DNA of 64,000 bases from Pseudalkalibacillus salsuginis (lineage in GTDB: Bacteria; Bacillota; Bacilli; Bacillales; Fictibacillaceae), in NCBI RefSeq assembly GCF_021646685.1, contig NZ_JAKJHW010000004.1, positions 1 to 64,000 of the forward strand, written 5' to 3'. A model generated the notes under the pieces. It did not search any database and had not been told where the DNA came from. It saw nothing but the letters and a program-made list of their open reading frames with translations. This document shows, in pieces, positions 27,894 through 35,879 of the stretch. The stretch's first letter is position 1. Each line of letters begins with the position of its first letter. The translations under genes and the position numbers were made by a program.

Positions 27894-28313
27894 GTGAGTA
27901 AGCAAGCGAAAAATAATGAAAAGGTCGAACAATTCAAGATGTTTGTACGCTCACACCCTGGATTAATCGATCACGTAAAGAACGGAAACCAGACATGGCA
28001 AGATGTTTTTACAGAATGGAATCTTCTAGGTGAAGATCATGAACAATGGGGTAAATATATAGAGCGAGAAATTGGAGTTTCATCAACTACAGCAGCAAAA
28101 CCGAAGAAAAACGGGAAAAATGTGAATGACCTTTCAGTAGGTGAAATCCTTTCGATGTTCAAAAATCTGGATATTGATGAAGTCCGTCAATATGCTTCAC
28201 AAATCAGTTCTGCAATGGCAGGTATCCAAGATATGCTACAGCACTTCCAAAAAGGTCCGGGAAAACGACCACCTTATCCAAATAATCCATTCAGCCAGTT
28301 TTTTAAAGATTAG
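27894..28313 (+). CDS. ylbD: YlbD family spore coat protein
   Basis: A 139-residue charged protein with MFVRSHPGLIDHVKNGNQTWQDVFTEWNLLGEDH near the N-terminus, a lysine-rich linker, a helical ISSAMAGIQDMLQHFQ segment and a Pro/Asn-rich end. YlbD is a putative coat protein of Bacillus spores. I use GTG 27894, seven bases after GGGAGG; an ATG five codons earlier overlaps the site. It is followed by ylbE after 17 bases, as in B. subtilis. Confidence 0.85.
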   Translation: MSKQAKNNEKVEQFKMFVRSHPGLIDHVKNGNQTWQDVFTEWNLLGEDHEQWGKYIEREIGVSSTTAAKPKKNGKNVNDLSVGEILSMFKNLDIDEVRQYASQISSAMAGIQDMLQHFQKGPGKRPPYPNNPFSQFFKD

Positions 28314-28330
28314 TAAAGGGAGTAAAAAAG

Positions 28331-28558
28331 ATGCGTAAAGAAATCATCGATTACTTAGATCAGCGCCCAGACCTGAAGTTCATTGTCAGAGAACATCCTG
28401 ATTGGTATAAGAAACTATCCCGTAACCCGGCTGCGATACAGGAGTTGGAAAATGAAGCAAAGTTTTTCTACGGCCAGACTTTCGGGCAGAAGATCGACCG
28501 CCTGCATGGACAGATAGAGACGATATCACGACTAGTCCAACTATTTGGAAAACATTGA
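28331..28558 (+). CDS. ylbE: YlbE-like protein
   Basis: A 75-residue protein with the YlbE pattern: DYLDQRPDLKFIVREHPDWYKKLSRNP, then a helical end with ETISRLVQLFGK. Note that the phrase VREHPDWYKKL echoes VRSHPGLIDHV in YlbD, so the two may share ancestry. Function unknown. AAAGGGAG lies nine bases before the ATG. It shares an operon with ylbD and ends at a long terminator. Confidence 0.87.
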   Translation: MRKEIIDYLDQRPDLKFIVREHPDWYKKLSRNPAAIQELENEAKFFYGQTFGQKIDRLHGQIETISRLVQLFGKH

Positions 28559-28562
28559 TTCG

Positions 28563-28640
28563 GGTTGACTCGATATAGAGTGGCATAACCTCCAATTACA
28601 CTTTTATAAGGTTATACACCACTTATGAGTCAACCTTTTT
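28563..28640 (+). terminator. extended terminator hairpin of ylbDE
   Basis: GGTTGACTC (28563-28571) pairs with GAGTCAACC (28627-28635). An inner stem GAGTGG-ATAACC pairs with GGTTAT-CCACTT, so almost the whole 73-base stretch folds. Five T follow. Confidence 0.85.
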
Positions 28641-28759
28641 ATTCTCATTGTGGGACAAGCATTGTGAATTCACCAGTTATCCATAATTACTTTTCCCATG
28701 CCCATGGATATTTTAACTAGCACCTGCAAAACCTATTGGGTGAGGAGGTGCATCCTATC

Positions 28760-29188
28760 GTGTGGAAAAAACGTCTATTTATTATAGTATCAGCAGTATT
28801 TTTTCTCTCTGCTTGCCAGGTCCAAGGAAATGGGAAAATCCAAAAAGTGACCATAGAAAAAGACCCTTCAATCTTTAAGGCATTAGAAGTCACCAGCCCT
28901 GCAACATCACTATCCATGACAGTGCGGCATATGATTTCAAATGGCAACGTGTTTGTTGAATGCTACGTGCCTGGATTTGAGTTTACTGAGGCAAGCAGTC
29001 AAAATAAACAAAAAAAAGGGCATTTGAGGATCTCGGTTGATCATCAAAAACCCTATCCTGTTTATAAAGCTGCATTCATTATAAAGGATCTTCCGAAAGG
29101 GACCCATCATATAGCTGTCACCCTGATTGATGCGAAAGGTGAAGCCATTGAAGGCCTGAATAAAGAAATTACAGTAACAATTTCTTGA
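28760..29188 (+). CDS. putative lipoprotein with Ig-like (YtkA-like) domain
   Basis: About 142 residues: a basic start, a hydrophobic segment and a lipobox LSAC (Cys near residue 19), then a beta-rich domain with KAAFIIKDLPKGTHHIAVTLIDAKG and a strand-forming end. The fold resembles YtkA/FixH-like Ig domains, but I am unsure of the family. Start uncertain: GTG 28760 lies 11 bases after GAGGAGG, with in-frame alternatives at 28736 and 28748. It is convergent with the ATP-grasp gene, three bases apart. Confidence 0.75.
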   Translation: MWKKRLFIIVSAVFFLSACQVQGNGKIQKVTIEKDPSIFKALEVTSPATSLSMTVRHMISNGNVFVECYVPGFEFTEASSQNKQKKGHLRISVDHQKPYPVYKAAFIIKDLPKGTHHIAVTLIDAKGEAIEGLNKEITVTIS

Positions 29189-29191
29189 ACA

Positions 29192-30004
29192 TTACGAAGG
29201 GACTTGCTCGGTCGTCCCGAATGGATTCGGAGGATACAAGGGACTGAACTGTCGTAATAAATATTGGAATATCTTTTCTTGGATATTGATTTCTTGGCTT
29301 CTTAACGCTTCATTTCCGAATAACGTATTGAACTCTAGAAAATATATTTGTCCATCGACCAATGCAAGATCGAATCCTGCATGGTTTATGTTCAACTGTT
29401 TGGCTATACCGATTGTCAGCTTTATGGCTTCTTCCGGAATATCGAGGATTGAAATCTTCCCGCCTTGTGAGACATTATTGTGGAATTGACCTTCCCCTGA
29501 GCGCCAGTACGCAGCGATTACTTCTTCTCCCACTATACAAACCCTTAGATCCCTGTCCATTTCTAAAAATTCCTGTACATAAAGAGTGGTATTGTTTCTT
29601 GCGTACTCCAAAAAGTCTTCTCTTGAATTGATCAGAAAAACACCTCGACCCATCGAATTACGGGGTTCTTTTGCCACAAATGGAAAAGGAAAAGTTTCAA
29701 GTATATGGTCGATGTTACTTTTTGAATTTCCAAGAATCTCCGTGTAAGGGACATGAGCTGGACAAACAGTCCAAAGAGCTCTTGTCATTTCTACTTTGTC
29801 GTATCCTAGATGGATGGATTCAACACTAGGAAAGATCGTTTTCTTAAGACCATATACAAGTGAATTGACTTGCCAATGTTCGGGAAATAAGATTACATCA
29901 GCATCCTTGATCGATGCTTGTTCCCGAAACATAAGTTCTGGCTTGATATATCTTACTCCGGGCAAACCAATCGTCCGAAATGGATTGAATGTTACAATTT
30001 TCAT
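29192..30004 (-). CDS. ATP-grasp protein, RimK/YheC-D-like
   Basis: A 270-residue ATP-grasp enzyme. The ATP-binding loop is FVAKEPRNSMGRGVFLI at about 107-123, YVQEFLEMDRDLRVCIVG follows, and the metal site NHAGFDLALVDGQIYFLEFN carries the D...E-x-N ligands. Family members join a carboxylate to an amine through an acyl phosphate, or are spore-associated (YheC/YheD); the substrate is unknown. It is not part of the B. subtilis ylb order. ATG at 30004 follows AGGGGAT. Confidence 0.85.
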   Translation of the reverse strand: MKIVTFNPFRTIGLPGVRYIKPELMFREQASIKDADVILFPEHWQVNSLVYGLKKTIFPSVESIHLGYDKVEMTRALWTVCPAHVPYTEILGNSKSNIDHILETFPFPFVAKEPRNSMGRGVFLINSREDFLEYARNNTTLYVQEFLEMDRDLRVCIVGEEVIAAYWRSGEGQFHNNVSQGGKISILDIPEEAIKLTIGIAKQLNINHAGFDLALVDGQIYFLEFNTLFGNEALRSQEINIQEKIFQYLLRQFSPLYPPNPFGTTEQVPS

Positions 30005-30203
30005 TTTGCTATCCCCTAAATTATACTAAACGAGAAAATTATATAGCGAAACAAGGGGACTGTCAATAAAATTTTCATGTCCAAAAAATGAAAGGAAAGC
30101 CTCTGAATGGAATATCTTAGAATGTGGGATTGGCAATAATGGGTTCACTTGTGGCATACTATACGTAACCCATAAATAAAGGGGTGGAGGTGTATGTTTT
30201 CAT

Positions 30204-30644
30204 ATGTTAGCAACAGTTGAAGGTATAGAGATCCTAGACGGGGCAGATGAACTGGCATCTGTAATCGTCAATTCAGACATAGGACAAGAATATAAAGAAG
30301 CGAAGAAAAAACTTCGAGAAGATAAAGAGGCTCAGAAGTTGATTGATGAGTTCTCCAAAATGAAGGAAAAGTATGAGGAAGTCCAAAGGTTCGGGAAATA
30401 CCACCCAGATTACAAGACGGTTTCAACCGATATAAGAGTTTTGAAACGTGAAATCGATTTAAATGAGACTGTCGCAGCGTTCAAAAGAGCAGAGAAGGAA
30501 TTGGAAGGGCTTTTGAACGAAATCTGTGGCGTATTAGCAGGTCAAGTTTCGAAAAACATTAAAGTTCCAACAGGCAACCCATTCTTCGATAATATGTCTT
30601 GTGGCGGTGGATGTGGATCCGGAGGGGCTTGTGGCTGCGGATAA
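30204..30644 (+). CDS. ylbF: YlbF/RicF, Ric complex subunit
   Basis: A 146-residue helical protein with the YlbF core (FSKMKEKYEEVQRFGKYHPDY) and a C-terminal cysteine-rich tail SCGGGCGSGGACGCG. In B. subtilis RicF forms a complex with RicA (YmcA) and RicT (YaaT) that carries [4Fe-4S] clusters and supports mRNA maturation by RNase Y, competence, biofilm formation and sporulation. The tail probably supplies cluster ligands. ATG at 30204 is 13 bases from GGAGG, a rather long spacing. Confidence 0.94.
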   Translation: MLATVEGIEILDGADELASVIVNSDIGQEYKEAKKKLREDKEAQKLIDEFSKMKEKYEEVQRFGKYHPDYKTVSTDIRVLKREIDLNETVAAFKRAEKELEGLLNEICGVLAGQVSKNIKVPTGNPFFDNMSCGGGCGSGGACGCG

Positions 30645-30660
30645 AATGGAATAGAGTTGG

Positions 30661-30695
30661 AGAGGATCGGTCCAATTTGGATCATCCTCTTTTTT
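30661..30695 (+). terminator. terminator of ylbF
   Basis: AGAGGAT-CGG-TCCA pairs with TGGA-TC-ATCCTCT with a small internal loop, followed by five T. Confidence 0.87.
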
Positions 30696-30701
30696 AAAAG
30701 G

Positions 30702-31083
30702 ATAAGAAAGTATAAAAATTTTGGTTCGATGAAGGGATGTCCAGCTCCAACGCCTAACCACTTGGATCACTTCAGCCCTCCTGCGGCGGTCGACACATTG
30801 ATTTAGGTCGAAGTGGTTACCCACGCAGAACCGAACTTTGTTTGGTTCGAGCCTCCTCGACGGACTTCCAGTGACCTTCGTGGTTAACCAGGGCGTTTCC
30901 GCTTTTCTTGATGTCCAGCTCCAACGCCCAACCACTTGGATCACTTCAGCCCTCCTGCGGCGGTCGACACATTGATTTAGGTCGAAGTAGTTACCCACGC
31001 AGAACCGAACTTTGTTTGGTTCGAGCCTCCTCGACGGACTTCCAGTGACCTTCGTGGTTAACCAGGGCGTTTCCGCTTTTCTT
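30702..31083 (+). repeat. dispersed intergenic repeat, locus R3 (tandem pair with 61-nt insert)
   Basis: Left end GATAAGAAAGTATAAAAAT at 30701-30719, then two units of 174 bases (30736-30909 and 30910-31083) that differ at only about two positions. Each unit has the R2 core plus a 61-base insert between CTGCGGCGG and GCCTCCTCG, which holds a GAACCGAACTTTGTTTGGTTC hairpin-like segment. It begins seven bases after the ylbF terminator and ends 12 bases before the next gene's stop codon. Confidence 0.92.
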
Positions 31084-31095
31084 TTTATTTTATAC

Positions 31096-31413
31096 TTATC
31101 GGAATCGAATGCAGTCATGACATAAGTTCCCACAACAGAACATTTTTTGTTGTGGAACATAAAAACGGCTCCGGTAGACAAGCAGGAGATTTTCTTTTCG
31201 TACATAAACCGATTCGAAGTGAAGCCGTTTTCCCTTCATGGCTTTTACAGCGGCTTTCTCAATAAGTGGTTCAACGGTTTTTCTCTCTACTGGGGAGAAT
31301 GACGTCAAATAGAGAAACGGTATGCCCGCCCTTTTTGACAAGGAAACGTCCTTGAATTTTGAGGTGCTGAGCAAATTTTCGATAAACGCATTCCTAACCA
31401 TTTCAAGGTCCAT
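31096..31413 (-). CDS. hypothetical protein with C-terminal cysteine cluster
   Basis: A 105-residue soluble protein. The body (NAFIENLLSTSKFKDVSLS...GIPFLYLTS) suggests an alpha/beta domain, and the C-terminus ends with CCGNLCHDCIRFR, four cysteines and a histidine in ten residues, which may bind a metal. I do not recognise the family with confidence. Start: ATG 31413 lies eight bases after GAGGGGGG; the frame is open further up to 31470 without a ribosome binding site. It is divergent from ylbG. Confidence 0.75.
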   Translation of the reverse strand: MDLEMVRNAFIENLLSTSKFKDVSLSKRAGIPFLYLTSFSPVERKTVEPLIEKAAVKAMKGKRLHFESVYVRKENLLLVYRSRFYVPQQKMFCCGNLCHDCIRFR

Positions 31414-31509
31414 ATGTACAGCCCCCCTCAGTAAATGTCCTATAAGTGATTGCGCGGCATTTGCCTTCATGCTAGACTGAATAAAAACTGGTGAAAAGGA
31501 GTTCCCCTA

Positions 31510-31785
31510 ATGCTGACGAATCGTACCGGATTGGCCGTCTGGCTTCATTCTTTAAAATATATCAAACAGCTTCGCAAATTTGGCAATATCCATTATGTAT
31601 CGAAAAGGATGAAATATGCTGTTCTGTATTGTGATACGGAACAGAAAGACCGGATCATCGAGAAGATCGAAAAACTTCATTTTGTAAAAAAAGTAGAGCC
31701 TTCCCATAAAGCCTATATAAAGACTGAATATCAAAATGCACGTCCAGACAAGGCCAAAGAATACGACTATAAAATCGGTCTGTAA
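31510..31785 (+). CDS. ylbG: YlbG family protein (DUF2129)
   Basis: A 91-residue protein with the YlbG signature: [36 protein letters not shown], then [22 protein letters not shown]. It looks like a small ferredoxin-like fold without metal motifs. No function is known. AAAGGAG upstream of the ATG at 31510. Position follows ylbF as expected and precedes the CsfG-type RNA region. Confidence 0.93.
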   Translation: MLTNRTGLAVWLHSLKYIKQLRKFGNIHYVSKRMKYAVLYCDTEQKDRIIEKIEKLHFVKKVEPSHKAYIKTEYQNARPDKAKEYDYKIGL

Positions 31786-31788
31786 TGA

Positions 31789-32166
31789 TTATTGCCAGGC
31801 AGGTATGACGTGCTGCATTCTGAGAATTCCGGTTAAATATTGATAGTATAGCTCTTTTTCGTTGAATTCGTTCGACGGTCTTACTTCAAGAACCTTCAAC
31901 TCTTTATTTTGCATAGAGGCACAGTCCTGGAACAAATCCCATCGTTTCGAGTGCTCTGGAACACCCTCAAGACAAATATATATCGGTTGGAAGTTTGATT
32001 CCCCTGCTGGTTGTAAAACAATCGCTACGGAACAAACTTCTTTTTCATTGATCTTTGTCTTCAAAGCAATGAACCTTGTAAGACGTTCAGCATTCGTTTC
32101 AGCTATTTCGATCAGTTCATATATATCAGAGTAGCCCTCCCCCAGTTCAATGAAGCGTTGAATCAT
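31789..32166 (-). CDS. conserved Bacillaceae protein, DUF7147-like
   Basis: A 125-residue soluble protein beginning MIQRFIELGEGYSDIYELIEIA, with a beta strand FQPIYICLEGVPE and a C-terminal YYQYLTGILRM. I associate it with DUF7147; relatives have been mislabelled methylthioribose kinase, but no kinase motif is present and it is far too short. ATG at 32166 behind AAGGAGG. It is convergent with ylbG, three bases apart, with no terminator between. Confidence 0.75.
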   Translation of the reverse strand: MIQRFIELGEGYSDIYELIEIAETNAERLTRFIALKTKINEKEVCSVAIVLQPAGESNFQPIYICLEGVPEHSKRWDLFQDCASMQNKELKVLEVRPSNEFNEKELYYQYLTGILRMQHVIPAWQ

Positions 32167-32370
32167 GATTTTACCTCCTTGTTCATTTCATCTCATTCCT
32201 AACTTTAGCATGGATAACCCATACTGTGAATCGGTTGCATTTTACCATTATTAGAAAAGGCTTGTTATACTTGATTTTTCATTTTTGCGCAATTCACTCC
32301 ATTTCCATACTCATCATTAAATTTCAGCAAAGCCAGCTGAGCCTTTGCTGCACTTATACCTTCTTAACAT

Positions 32371-32551
32371 ATAAAAAAAGCCCGCAGGAATGAATCCTGC
32401 GGGCTGTTCCATACCCTTACATGCCTAGAAACATTACGGAAATGTTCATTTGCCGTAGGGACAGAACAATGGGAGAGGAGAAACCGGAGTTAAGCCTATG
32501 GGGAAATTAAGCTTACTCCGTGGTTCAACTTACAACACCTGTGAGGGTGCT
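32371..32551 (-). ncRNA. csfG: CsfG-like sporulation small RNA
   Basis: Minus-strand transcript predicted from promoter and terminator. In order it shows: hairpin ACAGCACC...GGTGTTGT; hairpin CGGAGTAAGC...GCTTAACTCCG with an open loop; a pyrimidine-rich stretch TTTCTCCTCTCCC; hairpin ACGGCAAATG...CATTTCCGT; and a strong terminator. In B. subtilis the forespore RNA CsfG lies between ylbG and ylbH, the same interval. Identity with CsfG is inferred from place and architecture, not alignment. Ends are approximate, about 180 nt. Confidence 0.68.
32379..32406 (-). terminator. terminator of the CsfG-like RNA
   Basis: On the minus strand AGCCCGCAGGATT pairs with AATCCTGCGGGCT almost perfectly around a tiny loop, followed by seven T. 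No T-run is present on the plus strand, which fixes the direction. Confidence 0.92.
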
Positions 32552-32558
32552 GTAATCC

Positions 32559-32588
32559 TATTATTGTACAGTTCAGAAGCTTATATAC
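32559..32588 (-). promoter_or_regulatory. candidate sigma-F/sigma-G promoter for the CsfG-like RNA
   Basis: On the minus strand GTATA (32588-32584) is followed after 14 bases by GTACAATAATA (32569-32559). This resembles the forespore consensus GYATA and GG-N-N-A-N-A-N-T, although the second G is missing. The predicted start near 32551 leads into the structured RNA. Confidence 0.55.
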
Positions 32589-32657
32589 GCTCTATTTAAG
32601 AATTGTCCGTTTTTATGGTAGGATAATGGAGGTAAATAAAATTACGACGAGGTATAC

Positions 32658-33230
32658 ATGATGAGAATAATATCAGGTGAATTTAAAGGCCGTAAGTTAA
32701 AGTCTGTACCTGGTTCAGGTACAAGACCCACCTCCGATAAAATACGTGAATCAATCTTCAATATCATTGGTCCCTACTTTGATGGAGGCATGTCATTGGA
32801 TCTTTACGGTGGTAGTGGTGCTTTGACGATAGAAGGCCTTAGCCGAGGGGTGGATAAGGCGATCATCATTGATGCAGACTCCAAAGCGGTGGAGACGATA
32901 AATTATAACCTCCAAAGTCTTGATTTGTCTAATAGAGCCGAGGTTTTCAGGAATGATTCATATCGCGCATTGAAAGCCCTCCGAAAAAGAGATACCCAGT
33001 TTACATATGTATTCCTTGATCCTCCTTACAAAAAGCAAAAGATCAAAAAGGAAATCGAGTTTTTAATGGAATATGGTTTGCTTGAACGAGCCGCAATGAT
33101 TGTCTGTGAGCATGATGCAGTGCTTAAGCTTCCTGAAGAAATCGGTACTTGTTATCGCTTGAAGCACGAGCAATATAATAGCACGACAGCGGTTACAATA
33201 TATAGAAATGAGATAGAGGGGGAAAGATAA
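32658..33230 (+). CDS. rsmD: 16S rRNA m2G966 methyltransferase RsmD
   Basis: A 190-residue Rossmann methyltransferase (B. subtilis YlbH) that methylates G966 of 16S rRNA (E. coli numbering) using SAM. It begins IISGEFKGRKLKSVPGSGTRPTSDKIRESIFNI, has the SAM loop LDLYGGSGALTIEGLSRG, and the catalytic FLDPPY tetrapeptide region near residue 118. Two adjacent ATG codons at 32658 and 32661 could start it; GAGG lies upstream. The coaD ATG follows its stop directly. Confidence 0.95.
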   Translation: MMRIISGEFKGRKLKSVPGSGTRPTSDKIRESIFNIIGPYFDGGMSLDLYGGSGALTIEGLSRGVDKAIIIDADSKAVETINYNLQSLDLSNRAEVFRNDSYRALKALRKRDTQFTYVFLDPPYKKQKIKKEIEFLMEYGLLERAAMIVCEHDAVLKLPEEIGTCYRLKHEQYNSTTAVTIYRNEIEGER

Positions 33231-33719
<489 letters not shown>

Positions 33720-33735
33720 ATTTTCACAGACTTCT

Positions 33736-34956
33736 CTACATCATTTTGAATTGTGTTATGGAGCGTAATTGCATCAAGATGAAAATGACTAAGCTTATAA
33801 AGGTAACAAAAGCACCTATAGTCAACAGGTGATGCCATGTATCATAAATCCAAGAAATCGATGGATGCGATGCAAATGTTTCAACAGCTGTTCCATTTGT
33901 CTGGTTTAAATAAAGAGGTTTCCATAGGATGACCGTCAATATCGCTGCGATGAATCCATGCAATACTCTAGCCAATAGAAAGGGTTTGAACCGGATATCT
34001 GTTTCCGCTAATATACTAGCCACTTGCGCTTGAACTGAAAAGCCATTGAAAGCCAGGACGAAGCTGACCAAAACAGCTTGATCGAGAAGTCCAGGCCCAC
34101 TGGTTTCACTGATCAATTTGCTGCCAAGTGTGATTTCAAACATTCCTGAAAGAAAGGGAGGAATAAGCACTTGAGCAAAGCCTAGTAAAGTCGTAAATGT
34201 GGACAGGACAGACGCCATAAACATAGTAATATGGAACTCTGTCAGCATACGGTTCAATACTGAAAAAAGAAGGATGAACCCGCCAATCATGAGTAAAGTC
34301 TGTATCGAGTGTTTGACGGCGTCACCGAGCTGTTGTCCGAATGGACGTGAATCCATCTTCCTGACTTGATACATCCTGTTGAGTGCATACATCAAGCGGT
34401 TTTCTGGAATAGGAATAAAAATATGTCTTGGCCGAGACTCAGGTGGTCCATAAAATCGCATGATGAATCCTACAAAGATATTACCAATATAATGGGCTGC
34501 TGCTAGAAGGACACCCAACTCTGGATTATGAAAAAAGCCGAAAGCCACAGCACCGAGTATGAATAATGGATTAGAACAATTCGTAAATGCGACTAGACGC
34601 TCTGCTTCAATTCGCGAAATTTCTTTCTCTTGCCTGAGTCTTGCTGTCAATTTCGCTCCAGCCGGAAACCCTGATGAGATCCCCATCGCCCAAACAAACC
34701 CGCCTGAACCTGGCACTCTGAATAGAGGGCGCATGACCGGTTCCATCAAAACACCGACGAATCTTACAACACCGAAGCAGATCAATAGTTCACTTATGAT
34801 GAAAAATGGGAGCAAAGAGGGGAAAACGATTTCCCACCACATTTTCAATCCAGCCAATGATGATTCAAATGCTGCTTTTGGGTATACCATTAAGGAGAAT
34901 GCAAAAAGGGAAGTTACAATCGCAAAAAGTAAATTTTTCAAACGGGAAGGGTACAA
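33736..34956 (-). CDS. ylbJ: sporulation integral membrane protein YlbJ
   Basis: A 406-residue polytopic protein of the nucleoside-recognition (Gate) domain group, with about eight helices and the segments MWWEIVFPSLLPFFIISELL and MGISSGFPAGAKLTARLRQE. In B. subtilis YlbJ is made in the mother cell under sigma-E and is needed for heat-resistant spores. TTG start at 34956, seven bases after AAGGAGG. It is convergent with coaD, with only 16 bases between. Confidence 0.93.
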   Translation of the reverse strand: MYPSRLKNLLFAIVTSLFAFSLMVYPKAAFESSLAGLKMWWEIVFPSLLPFFIISELLICFGVVRFVGVLMEPVMRPLFRVPGSGGFVWAMGISSGFPAGAKLTARLRQEKEISRIEAERLVAFTNCSNPLFILGAVAFGFFHNPELGVLLAAAHYIGNIFVGFIMRFYGPPESRPRHIFIPIPENRLMYALNRMYQVRKMDSRPFGQQLGDAVKHSIQTLLMIGGFILLFSVLNRMLTEFHITMFMASVLSTFTTLLGFAQVLIPPFLSGMFEITLGSKLISETSGPGLLDQAVLVSFVLAFNGFSVQAQVASILAETDIRFKPFLLARVLHGFIAAILTVILWKPLYLNQTNGTAVETFASHPSISWIYDTWHHLLTIGAFVTFISLVIFILMQLRSITQFKMM

Positions 34957-35084
34957 TCCGAATCCTCCTTATGAATACGCTAATATATACGTGACATTAG
35001 ATAAGTTGTCCTCATTCATTTATACGTGAATATGCCGAGATTAGACCTCTATGAGAGGTTCTCAATGAAAGAGGAGGTCATCCT

Positions 35085-35879
35085 GTGAATCAGCCCAAGA
35101 TCGGTTTAGCTCTAGGTTCTGGAGGGGCTAGAGGCTTTGCTCATATAGGTGTTTTAAAAGCTTTGTATGAAGCGGAAGTTCCTATCCATATGATTGCAGG
35201 AAGCAGTATGGGGGCTCTGGTAGGAGCATTTTATTGTACCGGCCATAAGCCGGATACGATGGTGAAGATGGCAAGGATGTTTCGTAGACGGTATTATATG
35301 GATTATACGGTTCCCAAAATGGGATTTGTAGCTGGAGAAAAGGTGAAACAGCTTATATATGCTTTGACGAAAGGCTGTAGGATAGAAGATTTGGACCTCC
35401 CATTTTCAATCATTGCTACCGATCTTTTGAAAGGCGAGAAGGTCGTCATTACTAAAGGACTTATATCTGAAGCAGTCAGGGCTAGCATCGCTGTACCAGG
35501 TATTTTTGTACCGTATGAAAGGGATGGACGGCTCTTGGTCGATGGAGGTGTGATCGACAGGGTGCCGGTTTCCGTCGTGAAGGAAATGGGGGCGGATCTC
35601 GTCATTGCTGTTGATATTTCGCACATTAAAGAAGACCCGGAAATCAATACGATCTTTGATGTCATCTTGCAGAGTATCGATATCATGCAGCGGGAACTCG
35701 TAAAAGCAAATGATATTGCTACAGATGTACTGATCAGGCCACTGGTGGAAACGTTCAGTTCTTCTGCATTTAAAGACATAGATGAGATCATTGCCATCGG
35801 GGAAGAAGAAACTAAAAATCGTATTCAAGATATTGAAGCTGCGATTCGTGACTGGAGGAAGAACCATGAAAAAAATTAG
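35085..35879 (+). CDS. ylbK: patatin-like phospholipase family protein YlbK
   Basis: A 264-residue RssA-type patatin domain: glycine-rich oxyanion loop GLALGSGGARGFAH at 7-20, nucleophile Ser41 in GSSMG, and catalytic Asp153 in VDGGVIDRVP, a complete Ser-Asp dyad. It should be an acyl hydrolase of membrane lipids or esters; the physiological substrate is unknown. GTG at 35085 behind GAGGAGG. It overlaps ylbL by 14 bases, so the pair is coupled. Confidence 0.93.
   Translation: MNQPKIGLALGSGGARGFAHIGVLKALYEAEVPIHMIAGSSMGALVGAFYCTGHKPDTMVKMARMFRRRYYMDYTVPKMGFVAGEKVKQLIYALTKGCRIEDLDLPFSIIATDLLKGEKVVITKGLISEAVRASIAVPGIFVPYERDGRLLVDGGVIDRVPVSVVKEMGADLVIAVDISHIKEDPEINTIFDVILQSIDIMQRELVKANDIATDVLIRPLVETFSSSAFKDIDEIIAIGEEETKNRIQDIEAAIRDWRKNHEKN

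Noticed and set aside
30534-31205. A 223-codon minus-strand open frame encoding two near-identical 58-residue segments.
   Set aside because: It is created by the 174-base tandem repeat, whose period is divisible by three. It has no ribosome binding site, runs into ylbF on the opposite strand, and the sequence is the non-coding dispersed repeat.
35782-35865. Upstream extension of ylbL by 28 codons.
   Set aside because: The extension lies wholly within ylbK and lacks a ribosome binding site; the ATG at 35866 has GGAGGAAG and begins directly before the membrane anchor.
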